From a virus: a stretch of 22,673 bases of DNA. Of the stretch, positions 1 to 6,964 are shown in pieces. Numbering within the stretch: the first letter of the stretch is position 1; each line of letters opens with the position of its first letter. The position numbers were made by a program, and so were the translations under genes. Where the stretch lies: IMG/VR virus record IMGVR_UViG_3300011253_000020, positions 1 to 22,673 of that record; one strand, given 5' to 3'. Below the pieces are notes generated by a model. That model was given only the letters and a program-made list of their open reading frames with translations. It ran no database searches and had not been told where the DNA came from.

Positions 1-115
1 TCCTAAAGACTTTGTAAATGACATGGAAGCTGATCGAATCTTAGCTGCAATGTCGCCACAAGCCGTAGAAAAACTCTATGAACTAGCAGTCAAGTATGGC
101 ATCACTAAACTATAA
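1..115 (+). CDS. Partial CDS, probable small terminase subunit (C-terminus)
   Basis: An open frame enters from the left edge (first full codon at base 2) and ends at TAA 113-115, giving 37 visible residues. The visible part reads as an amphipathic helix followed by a tail ending GITKL. It overlaps the start of the large terminase gene by 20 bases in another frame, the tight coupling usual for a small/large terminase pair. In the family the small subunit recognises the packaging site and regulates TerL. No domain can be confirmed from this fragment; the assignment rests on position and the close overlap. Confidence 0.55.
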   Translation, partial: PKDFVNDMEADRILAAMSPQAVEKLYELAVKYGITKL

Positions 116-1607
116 AGCACCAGGCCCTATTGTAAAAGCCTTTATGAAAGATGATTCTTTCTTTCGTGGATTGCGTGGTCCTGTCGGTAGCGGTAAATCA
201 GTCTCATGTTGCATAGAGATATTGCGCAGAGCATTAGCCCAAGAACCAAATGCAGAAGGTATAAGGAAAAGTAGATGGGCAGTCATAAGAAATACTAATC
301 CGCAACTTAAAACAACCACCATCAAGACTTGGTTAGACTGGTTTCCAGAAGAAGAATGGGGTAAGTTTCTATACAGCGTACCGTTTACGCACATGATTAA
401 AAAAGGTGATATTGAGTTAGAAGTTATTTTCTTAGCATTAGATCGACCAGAAGATGTCAAAAAACTACTATCCCTTGAACTTACAGGAGTATGGGTAAAT
501 GAAGCAAGAGAAATTCCAAAGTCTATCATCGATGCTTGTACTATGCGTGTTGGCCGTTATCCGTCTATGCGTGATGGTGGTCCTAGCTGGTATGGCGTTA
601 TTTGTGATACCAATGCTCCTGATACTGAACATTGGTGGCCTATACTTGCAGGGGAGACTGTATTGCCAGACTACCTCACCAAGCAAGAAGCGAAGATGTT
701 AGTCAAACCTGATAACTGGACTTTCTTTAATCAGCCTCCAGCAATGGATGAGATTATAGGCAAAGATAAAATAGTAGATAGATATGAACGCAATGATGAA
801 GCAGAGAATATAGATAACCTTACGCCTAATTATTACCCTAATATTATTAGAGGTAAGACTAAATCTTGGATAGACGTGTATGTCCTTAATAAACTTGGAC
901 TTATTGAAGATGGTAAGCCTGTTTATGATTCCTTTAGGCATGATGTACATGTAGCCAGGAGTGATTGTTTGGTTGCAGATCAAGTACCAATCTACATGGG
1001 AATAGATTTTGGATTAACTCCAGCTTGTGTGTTTGCTCAACGCATACGAGGTAGATGGGTAATACTAGATGAGCTGGTAGCGGAGGATATGGGTATTGTT
1101 AGATACTCTGATTTGTTAAAACAACACATGGCATTGTATGCTCCACGTACATTTCACATTTTTGGTGATCCAGCAGGAGACCACAGAGTGCAAACAGATG
1201 AGGCAACCCCCTTTCAAATACTAAGATCCAAAGGAATAAACGCTAGACCAGCACCCTCAAATGATGTATTAATACGATTAGAAGCAGTTAATGCTACATT
1301 AACTAGAATGACGGATGGAGAATCAGGCTTGTTAATTGATCCAAAATGTATTAACTTGATAAAAGGATTTAGTGGTGGTTATCATTATAAGCGTATACAA
1401 ACAAGTGGTGAACGCTATGATGAGAAACCAAACAAGAATAGGTTTTCACATATACATGATGCCCTACAGTATTTATTGTTAGGTGCAGGAGAAGGGAGAA
1501 GTTTAGTGCTTGGAGGAAAGACAAGTAAACCTTTTGTAGCAAAACGAGCTTTTGATGTTTATACTGTGAAGCCAAAGCGTAATATACATGATAGGAGAAA
1601 CAGATAA
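96..1607 (+). CDS. terL: Large terminase subunit (packaging ATPase/nuclease)
   Basis: 503 residues. TerL is the motor that pumps DNA into the prohead and cuts the concatemer. The N-terminal ATPase shows a Walker A motif GPVGSGKS at residues 28-35, a Walker B-like strand GVWVNEA at about 131-137 (Asn-Glu where many ATPases have Asp-Glu), and a coupling-motif-like DTN at 171-173. The C-terminal RNase H-fold nuclease shows MGIDFG (Asp304), FGDPAGD (Asp358, Asp362) and HIHDALQY (Asp455), which fit the acidic metal-binding residues of the family. Length is normal. The start at 96 overlaps the preceding gene; the stop overlaps the next ATG in a TAATG. Placing terminase immediately upstream of the portal differs from T7, where gene 19 is at the far right end. 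Certain at family level. Confidence 0.95.
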   Translation: MASLNYKAPGPIVKAFMKDDSFFRGLRGPVGSGKSVSCCIEILRRALAQEPNAEGIRKSRWAVIRNTNPQLKTTTIKTWLDWFPEEEWGKFLYSVPFTHMIKKGDIELEVIFLALDRPEDVKKLLSLELTGVWVNEAREIPKSIIDACTMRVGRYPSMRDGGPSWYGVICDTNAPDTEHWWPILAGETVLPDYLTKQEAKMLVKPDNWTFFNQPPAMDEIIGKDKIVDRYERNDEAENIDNLTPNYYPNIIRGKTKSWIDVYVLNKLGLIEDGKPVYDSFRHDVHVARSDCLVADQVPIYMGIDFGLTPACVFAQRIRGRWVILDELVAEDMGIVRYSDLLKQHMALYAPRTFHIFGDPAGDHRVQTDEATPFQILRSKGINARPAPSNDVLIRLEAVNATLTRMTDGESGLLIDPKCINLIKGFSGGYHYKRIQTSGERYDEKPNKNRFSHIHDALQYLLLGAGEGRSLVLGGKTSKPFVAKRAFDVYTVKPKRNIHDRRNR

Positions 1608-1876
1608 TGTGTAATCCGTTTGCTAAACCAAAAGGACCACCAGGACCAACAAGAGAAGAAATAGAAGCGCAAGAAGCATCAAGACGTGCGCAAAGAGAAC
1701 AGCTTAAAGAAGAAAGAGAAACTGCTGCACAACTTAAAGCTGAACAATTAGAAAGAACTCAAGCTGTATTAGCAGGTAAACGTGGTAGAAGAAGTCTATT
1801 AGCAGGAGTTAAAAAAGGTGGAAGTGGATTTGACGTAGCTGATAGTTATCAAAGCAAAAGAACTTTAGGAGCATAA
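1607..1876 (+). CDS. Small coiled-coil virion protein, T7 gp6.7/gp7.3-like by position and tail motif
   Basis: 89 residues, very rich in Glu, Lys, Arg, Gln and Ala. It starts MCNPFAKPKGPPGP, then has a predicted charged helix or coiled coil at about residues 16-55, then a basic Gly-rich tail with GKRGRRSLL followed by a GGSGF segment. Short phage proteins with a Gly/Arg...SL...Gly-rich tail placed just before the portal include T7 gp7.3, a virion/tail assembly protein; gp6.7 occupies the same neighbourhood. The synteny (directly upstream of portal, TAATG junctions on both sides) supports a minor virion or tail-assembly role. The functional link is inference. Confidence 0.6.
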   Translation: MCNPFAKPKGPPGPTREEIEAQEASRRAQREQLKEERETAAQLKAEQLERTQAVLAGKRGRRSLLAGVKKGGSGFDVADSYQSKRTLGA

Positions 1877-3465
1877 TGATAGATAGCAAACCAGAAGTTA
1901 ATGTAGCTCAAATACAAAATCCTGTTAAAAAACTTTTAGCAAGATATGCACATGCAAAGTCTTTGAAAGATCAATGGGTGTCAGTCTTTGAAGAATGTTA
2001 TGAATATGCATTACCGCAAAGAGAATCATTTTTTGCAGAAACTCCAGGCCGAAGAAGAACCGATAATATCTTTGATGAGACGGCAGTAGTAGGCGTACAA
2101 GAATTTGCTAGTAGATTGCAATCAGGCATAGTACCTAACTATGCTAGATGGGCTGAGTTTGTTGCAGGTACAGAAGTACCAGAAGATCAACAAAAAGAAA
2201 CTAATCTAGCATTAGATAAGGTTACTGAATATGTATTTGAAATATTACAGAACTCAAATTTTTCTCAAGAAGTACATGAAACATTTCTTGATATAGCTTT
2301 AGGCACAGGAGTTTTACTAGTTGAAGAAGGCGATGCCATTCAACCAGTAAGATTTAAAGCTATTCCATTACCACAAGTATGTTTGACAAGTGGTCATGAT
2401 GACAAAGTAGATGCGGTGTATCGTACACGTAAGATGAAATTAAAAGAACTTACGTTTGCATATGCTCAACCAATTTATAATGACAAAATGGCTATGGATA
2501 TGGAAGCCAATCCCGACAAGGAAATCACTATTATTGAAACATTGTATCGTGATTATTCACAGACTAAAGAAGAAGTAAATATATTTTGTGCAATAGCTAA
2601 AGACTATGAGCATAAAGTATACGATGAACAATACAAAGGTGTGGGTAGTAACCCATATATTACGTATCGTTGGTCTAAATGTGCAGGAGAAACATACGGT
2701 AGAGGACCATTGCAATTTGCGTTACCTGCAATTAAAACGTCTAACTTAGTTGGTGAACTAAGACTAGAAAACGCACAAATGAGTATATCTGGTATGTACC
2801 AAGTGGAAGATGATGGAGTCATCAATGTTGACAACATTGCACTTATTCCAGGTACTGTAATTCCGAAAGCAGCAGGTAGCGCAGGTTTACAACCAATAGC
2901 ACAAGCAGGTAACTTTAATGTATCTGACCTAGTACTGCGTGATATGCGAACTAACATTAAGAAAGCGTTATACAATGACATGTTAGGCAACCCAAATGAA
3001 AAAACTCCTATGTCAGCAACGGAAGTTGCAGAACGTCAAGCTGATTTGTCCAGACAAATAGGTGCTGCGTTTGGTAGACTACAAGCAGAACTAGTAAATC
3101 CTGTATTAGCAAGAGTAATTTATATTTTAAAAAAACAAGGGCGTATAGAAATACCTACTGTTAATGGTAAAGAAGTACAAATTAAATCTTCTAGTCCATT
3201 AGCTCAAGCTCAATATCAATCAGATGTAGTAAATATTGATAGATTTTTAGGTTTAATACAAGGCAGAGTAGGGCCACAACTACTTAATGCTATGATTAAA
3301 CAAGACGAAGTAGCTAAATATATTGCTAAAAAACTAGGTATACCAGAAGAATTAATTAGATCCCCAGAAGAAATGGCACAGATGATGCAACAAATGCAAC
3401 AGATGGCTCAAGCACAACAAGCAATGCAAGGCACTCCAGCCGAAGGAGCTATGGAAGGTCAATAA
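1876..3465 (+). CDS. Portal protein (head-to-tail connector)
   Basis: 529 residues, the usual size for podovirus portals. The N-terminal part fits the bacteriophage head-to-tail connecting family (PF12236): residues 31-50 read KDQWVSVFEECYEYALPQRE, followed by a TDNIFDETA stretch near 62-70 and FASRLQSGIVPNYARW at about 78-92. Twelve copies normally form the ring through which DNA enters and leaves the capsid, docking TerL during packaging and the tail later. The last 30 or so residues are Met/Gln-rich (MMQQMQQMAQAQQAM), probably a disordered or crown/barrel extension. It begins at an ATG overlapping the previous stop and is followed by the longest non-coding gap of the window. Confidence 0.93.
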   Translation: MIDSKPEVNVAQIQNPVKKLLARYAHAKSLKDQWVSVFEECYEYALPQRESFFAETPGRRRTDNIFDETAVVGVQEFASRLQSGIVPNYARWAEFVAGTEVPEDQQKETNLALDKVTEYVFEILQNSNFSQEVHETFLDIALGTGVLLVEEGDAIQPVRFKAIPLPQVCLTSGHDDKVDAVYRTRKMKLKELTFAYAQPIYNDKMAMDMEANPDKEITIIETLYRDYSQTKEEVNIFCAIAKDYEHKVYDEQYKGVGSNPYITYRWSKCAGETYGRGPLQFALPAIKTSNLVGELRLENAQMSISGMYQVEDDGVINVDNIALIPGTVIPKAAGSAGLQPIAQAGNFNVSDLVLRDMRTNIKKALYNDMLGNPNEKTPMSATEVAERQADLSRQIGAAFGRLQAELVNPVLARVIYILKKQGRIEIPTVNGKEVQIKSSSPLAQAQYQSDVVNIDRFLGLIQGRVGPQLLNAMIKQDEVAKYIAKKLGIPEELIRSPEEMAQMMQQMQQMAQAQQAMQGTPAEGAMEGQ

Positions 3466-3469
3466 GTCC

Positions 3470-3497
3470 TTGACTTTCGGTAACAATTTTATATCAT
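3470..3497 (+). promoter_or_regulatory. Candidate sigma70-like promoter ahead of the head genes
   Basis: TTGACT at 3470-3475 and TATCAT at 3492-3497 each match the sigma70 consensus at five of six bases, with a 16-base spacer. It begins five bases after the portal stop codon and would start transcription near 3504, upstream of the parS-like site and the head genes. In AT-rich DNA such matches arise by chance, so this is moderate evidence supported by its position in the only sizeable leader. Confidence 0.4.
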
Positions 3498-3559
3498 CAA
3501 GTGGGAAGTGAAGAACATTTAACCCCCACAGTTTAATGAAAGTACCTTTGCTTCCTCAA

Positions 3560-3575
3560 TGTTTCACGTGGAACA
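3560..3575 (-). promoter_or_regulatory. parS: Perfect parS (chromosomal ParB/Spo0J binding site) match
   Basis: The + strand reads TGTTTCACGTGGAACA; the - strand reads TGTTCCACGTGAAACA, matching at every base the conserved bacterial parS consensus TGTTNCACGTGAAACA. It is a near-perfect palindrome in the 131-base leader between portal and the next gene, 22 bases before the preferred start at 3597. By established knowledge parS loads the ParB CTPase clamp, which slides over kilobases and works with ParA/SMC in chromosome segregation. No parA or parB is in this window, so host ParB or a phage ParB elsewhere would be the binder. The sequence match is certain; function is inference. Confidence 0.8.
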
Positions 3576-3596
3576 ATTAATTACATGAGGTGTAGC

Positions 3597-3884
3597 ATGG
3601 CAGAAAAAAAAGTCAAAACGCTGATAGGGCTTGATGGTATGGAAAGAACGCCAGATCAAGAAGAAGCACTTAATGCAGTATCAAGAGCATTATTCACATC
3701 AGATGCAGGTAAAACATTTTTGAATTATCTAAGGTCTATTACGATTGAAACCGTAGCAGGACCAGAAGTATCTGATCATCAGTTAAGACATATAGAAGGA
3801 CAGCGTTATATTGTAGGTTTAATACAACGCAGAAGTAACAAAGGACAATCACAAAAAATAGTGGAGGACAGTAACAATGGCTGA
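3597..3884 (+). CDS. Bbp19-like small phage protein
   Basis: 95 residues from the ATG at 3597 (MAEKKVK...). An in-frame ATG at 3585 would add MRCS, but GAGG at 3587-3590 lies inside that extension and is spaced six bases from the 3597 start, so the downstream start is preferred. The centre fits the Bordetella phage Bbp19 domain: ALFTSDAGKTFLNYLRS, then DHQLRHIEGQRYIVGLIQRR with the Glu-Gly-x-Arg signature. Bbp19-type genes commonly lie between portal and scaffold/capsid genes; their function is unknown, probably head assembly. The 3' end overlaps the scaffold start by eight bases. Confidence 0.7.
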   Translation: MAEKKVKTLIGLDGMERTPDQEEALNAVSRALFTSDAGKTFLNYLRSITIETVAGPEVSDHQLRHIEGQRYIVGLIQRRSNKGQSQKIVEDSNNG

Positions 3885-4611
3885 AGAAATTACCGAACAA
3901 GAAATACTAGATGAAGTACCTGAAAATGAAGTACCACAAGAAGAACGACCAGAGCATATACCTGAGAAGTTTTGGAAAGAAGGCAAAGCTGATTACGATG
4001 AAATGGCTAAGTCATATACACAACTTGAGACTTATGTTGGTGGTAAAGAAGAAGCTATTAAAGAAAAGCTAATGGAAGAACTTGCTAACGAACATGCAGA
4101 AAATGTACCAGAGGCCTATGAGTTACCTGCTTTACCAGAAGGTATTAATGAAGAAATGGTAAATGAAAATCCTATGACTACATGGTGGAATGGTATTGCC
4201 AAAGAAAATGGTTTTACGCAAGAAGAATACGAAGCTGGTATCAATGCATATGTTGAAACAATGCAGTCGCAACAACCTAATATTGAGGCAGAAATGGAAG
4301 CATTAGGTGAAAATGCAACTTCAAGAGTAGATGCAGTTAATGCTTGGGCTAGTAAGAACTTTCCACCAGAAGAATTTGAAGCTATTCAATATTCTTTAGG
4401 TACAACAGCACAAGGCATACAAGCTATAGAACGTATGATGGAGATGGGTAAAACTGGCGTAAGATCAGAGCAATTTACGCAACCAGAAAAACAACTGACA
4501 ATGGCTGATGCAAGGGCTATGATGCAAGACAAAAGATACTTTGATCCACGTTATAGAGATGATGCTTATGTAGCAAAAGTAGATGCTGCATTTAGAATGT
4601 TAACAAAGTAA
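3877..4611 (+). CDS. Capsid assembly scaffolding protein
   Basis: 244 residues, strongly acidic, predicted mostly helical and disordered, as expected of scaffolds that guide capsid protein into a prohead and then leave. Residues 25-50 carry the HIPEKFWKEGKADYDEMAKSY...LE pattern found near the N-terminus of T7-like and related podovirus scaffolds. The C-terminal part (MADARAMMQDKRYFDPRYRDDAYVAK) has charged residues of the kind used for shell binding. The SD GGAGG lies just upstream of the start, inside the preceding gene. Its position before the capsid gene supports the call. The stop overlaps the next ATG in a TAATG. Confidence 0.82.
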   Translation: MAEEITEQEILDEVPENEVPQEERPEHIPEKFWKEGKADYDEMAKSYTQLETYVGGKEEAIKEKLMEELANEHAENVPEAYELPALPEGINEEMVNENPMTTWWNGIAKENGFTQEEYEAGINAYVETMQSQQPNIEAEMEALGENATSRVDAVNAWASKNFPPEEFEAIQYSLGTTAQGIQAIERMMEMGKTGVRSEQFTQPEKQLTMADARAMMQDKRYFDPRYRDDAYVAKVDAAFRMLTK

Positions 4612-5162
4612 TGATCTACCTAGAAAAAACAATCCCTGATGATTGTTTTAGACTAGCACCAAACCTACAGCAGTTAGATAAATATGAACTAGCTGCTATG
4701 GGTATTGATCCTTTAACTGCTTTAATAAATCCATTTAGATACAATAGACCAAACACACATACCTTTACTATTTTTGAACAAGGTACAGATGAGATTATTG
4801 CTATATGGGGAGCAATGCCTGTTAGCAAAACTAATCCACATAAAGCTGCTGTATGGTTTTTAGCAAGTGATTTATTGCATAAACATAAAAAAGTTTTCTT
4901 ACATGCTAACATTAGATGGCTTACATATTTAGAATCACACTATACTTTCTTATTTAATTTTATAATAAATGAGCATAAACGTAGTATAAAATGGTTAAAA
5001 TGGCAGAAATATTGCTTTGCAAAGCAACCAATGCTTGTAAATGAGATAGAAATGTATTACTTTTATAAGCATCTACCAAAAGTAGATGTAGACATACAGC
5101 CCATTATTTCGGAGATAGGCCCTAAATGGACAACCGAATTGAAGGATAAAGGACAACTGTGA
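4611..5162 (+). CDS. T7 gp13-like GNAT-fold protein (internal virion protein A family)
   Basis: 183 residues. The layout resembles the phage Gp13/DUF2833 family, which has an acetyltransferase-like fold: an N-terminal LDKYELAAMGIDPLTAL segment, a strand pair with TFTIFEQ and IIAIWGAMP, then AAVWFLASDLL and a helix with RWLTYLESHY, ending in IKWLKWQKYCF. T7 gp13 is needed for stable incorporation of internal proteins but is not retained in the mature virion. Here the gene lies between scaffold and capsid, whereas in T7 it follows gene 12, so the order is rearranged. No acetyltransferase catalytic residue can be assigned by eye. Family call moderately sure. Confidence 0.68.
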   Translation: MIYLEKTIPDDCFRLAPNLQQLDKYELAAMGIDPLTALINPFRYNRPNTHTFTIFEQGTDEIIAIWGAMPVSKTNPHKAAVWFLASDLLHKHKKVFLHANIRWLTYLESHYTFLFNFIINEHKRSIKWLKWQKYCFAKQPMLVNEIEMYYFYKHLPKVDVDIQPIISEIGPKWTTELKDKGQL

Positions 5163-5193
5163 AATTTTAATTTAATTTAACAGGAGATAAAAG

Positions 5194-6018
5194 ATGAGTA
5201 CATCAATATCAACTGCCTTTATTAAACAGTTTGAAGCAGAAGTCCATATGGCATATCAACGTATGGGTTCGAAATTAGCGAATACTGTAAGGCAGACTAA
5301 AAATGTAAAAGGTAGCCAAGCACGTTTCCAGAAAGTAGGGAAAGGTACAGCCGTTACTAAGAATCGTCATGCCGAAGTTCCAACAATGGATATTGCTCAC
5401 AGCACAGTTGACGTAACACTAGCTGATTTCTATGCAAGTGATTATGTTGATACACTAGATGAGTTAAAAACAAACATAGACGAAAGACAAGTTCTAGCTC
5501 AATCTGCTGCGGCAGCTTTAGGTAGACAAACAGACCAACTAATCATTGACGTATTAGATGCAGGTTCAAACTCTGCAAATATTGCGCATGGTTCTGCGGC
5601 ATTGACACTTGCAAAAGCGTTGACAACATATGAGACATTTGGTGAAGCAGATGTTCCAGATGATGGTCAAAGATATTTTGTAGTATCACCTGCTGGATGG
5701 GCTGACTTGTTACAACTAGACCAATTCTCAAGAGCAGAATACGTTGGCGAAGGTGAACTACCTTACGCTGGTGGTATGACAGCTAAGAGATGGTTAGGGT
5801 TCTTATTCTTCACACATTCAGGATTGACACTTGCTAGTACAACTAGAGATTGTCATGCTTACCATAAATCTGCTATCGGCCTTGCTACAGGTGCTGATGT
5901 CAAGACTGAGGTAAACTATGTTCCTGAGAAGGTAAGTCATTTAACAACATCAATGATGAGTATGCAGGCCGTAGCAATAGATCCAGAAGGCTTCATGCAA
6001 ATCCAGATTACTGAATAA
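5194..6018 (+). CDS. Major capsid protein (HK97-fold type)
   Basis: 274 residues following the scaffold. The N-terminus (STSISTAFIKQFEAEVHMAY) and the VPTMDIAHSTVDVTLADFYASDYVDTLDE segment fit the podovirus major capsid family in which a short N-arm leads into the E-loop. Central RYFVVSPAGWADLLQ and the C-terminal AVAIDPEGFMQIQ are typical axial-domain and A-domain strands. There is no obvious protease or cleavable delta domain, consistent with a separate scaffold. An AGGAG ribosome site at 5182-5186 lies seven bases before the ATG in a 31-base spacer. Forms the icosahedral shell. Confidence 0.88.
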   Translation: MSTSISTAFIKQFEAEVHMAYQRMGSKLANTVRQTKNVKGSQARFQKVGKGTAVTKNRHAEVPTMDIAHSTVDVTLADFYASDYVDTLDELKTNIDERQVLAQSAAAALGRQTDQLIIDVLDAGSNSANIAHGSAALTLAKALTTYETFGEADVPDDGQRYFVVSPAGWADLLQLDQFSRAEYVGEGELPYAGGMTAKRWLGFLFFTHSGLTLASTTRDCHAYHKSAIGLATGADVKTEVNYVPEKVSHLTTSMMSMQAVAIDPEGFMQIQITE

Positions 6019-6025
6019 AGGAGGT
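6018..6025 (+). promoter_or_regulatory. Near-ideal Shine-Dalgarno for the decoration-protein gene
   Basis: AAGGAGGT lies five bases before the ATG at 6031 and is the longest anti-SD match noticed in the window. Such a strong site fits high expression of an abundant capsid-surface protein. Confidence 0.75.
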
Positions 6026-6030
6026 TAATC

Positions 6031-6279
6031 ATGGCTTTAACAGCAGCAAATTTAAAATTAGTCGCAGGTGGCGGAACTGGTAATGTTTGGCATTACACTA
6101 CAGCAGATGCTCCAGCTACAGTTGCAGGTAGTGGTTACTTCAATGATGTAACTAATAACTTGAAACAGTACGATATGATATTGGTAGCAGGAACTACTGG
6201 TGGTACAGTAACTTTTGATATGTTAGGAGTTACTTCAGCATCAGGTGCGGCAACTGTTACAACAACTAACGGTACGTAA
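6031..6279 (+). CDS. Probable capsid decoration or head-fibre protein
   Basis: 82 residues, Gly/Thr/Ala-rich and predicted all beta. The core VWHYTTADAPATVAGSGYFND, then LKQYDMILVAGTTGG, fits a small domain (Trp-x-Tyr...Asp-Ala...Thr-Val...Gly-Tyr-Phe) seen in many phage genomes immediately after the capsid gene, often annotated as head fibre or decoration. It is 12 bases downstream of the capsid stop, has the strongest ribosome site seen here, and is followed by a terminator, so capsid and this protein are probably the last two genes of a high-level transcript. Binding to the capsid surface is inferred from position and abundance signals. Confidence 0.6.
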   Translation: MALTAANLKLVAGGGTGNVWHYTTADAPATVAGSGYFNDVTNNLKQYDMILVAGTTGGTVTFDMLGVTSASGAATVTTTNGT

Positions 6280-6292
6280 GTACTATTGATCT

Positions 6293-6333
6293 TGAGGGGA
6301 GGCTCGACTACACCCTTCCCTCATTATCTTTTT
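6293..6333 (+). terminator. Intrinsic terminator after the head genes
   Basis: A 10-bp stem forms between TGAGGGGAGG (6293-6302) and CCTTCCCTCA (6314-6323), with one G-U pair and an 11-base loop, followed by a T-rich tract TTATCTTTTT (6324-6333). It lies between the decoration and tail tubular A genes. T7 has its main late terminator at the same place, after the capsid gene. No promoter is obvious after it, so tail genes may rely on read-through. Confidence 0.85.
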
Positions 6334-6346
6334 ATAGAGAGGTATT

Positions 6347-6961
6347 ATGTTATCAGAAACTAGATTTGATATATGTAACAAAGCCCTTGTGCTAGTGGGT
6401 GCTAACATAATAACTAGCTTTGAAGAAGCTACAACAGAATCAACTGTAGCTGGACAATTATACGAATCAACATTAGAAGCAATGATTACCAGAATACGCT
6501 GGAGATTTGCAACTAAACAAGTACAACTAACTAAGTTAGCAGAAAATCCATTAGGTAGATTTACTGCATCATATCAATTACCAGCCGATGCTTTATTAAT
6601 TCATACTGTTACTGTTAACAGTAATGTAATTGCTTATGATAGATATGGTGATAAAATTTTTGCTGACACAGGTTCAAATGATACATTGATTTGTGATTAT
6701 ACATTCCAGGCTAGTGAAGCAGAGTTTCCTCCGTACTTTAAACAATGTATGGTATTTGAACTTGCTAGTTTATTTGCAGGTGCGATTGCAAGAAATGATA
6801 GTTTGTCTGAGTTATATAGAAATAGAGCATTAGGACAAATAGCTATAGCTAAATCTACTGATGGTCAAGCTCAAACAACTAAACGTATGGATGTTAACAG
6901 AATACGTAATAGAAGAAATCGTACTCATTTTAATAATGTTAACGCAACAGTATCGAGCTAA
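6347..6961 (+). CDS. Tail tubular protein A (T7 gp11-like)
   Basis: 204 residues, close to the 196 of T7 gp11. The N-terminus LSETRFDICNKALVLVGANII and ATTESTVAGQLYESTLEAMI with RIRWRFATKQVQL is the hallmark of this family; a central YQLPADAL and DYTFQASEAEFPPYF follow, as in gp11. A ring of this protein forms the gatekeeper/adaptor between portal and nozzle. The basic C-terminus (RIRNRRNRT) is noted. It follows the head terminator with a GAGAGG ribosome site; the next gene is the expected partner, tail tubular B. Confidence 0.9.
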   Translation: MLSETRFDICNKALVLVGANIITSFEEATTESTVAGQLYESTLEAMITRIRWRFATKQVQLTKLAENPLGRFTASYQLPADALLIHTVTVNSNVIAYDRYGDKIFADTGSNDTLICDYTFQASEAEFPPYFKQCMVFELASLFAGAIARNDSLSELYRNRALGQIAIAKSTDGQAQTTKRMDVNRIRNRRNRTHFNNVNATVSS

Positions 6962-6964
6962 TGG

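Noticed and set aside
110-983. Several short - strand and alternative-frame open frames over terL
   Set aside because: They overlap a clearly coding terminase, have no family resemblance and no ribosome sites.
3501-3529. GTGGG...CCCAC inverted repeat as a terminator after portal
   Set aside because: Only five pairs with a loop of about 19 bases and no T tract; too weak to call.
3585-3596. Earlier ATG as start of the Bbp19-like gene
   Set aside because: The ribosome site GAGG falls inside the extension and is correctly spaced for ATG 3597.
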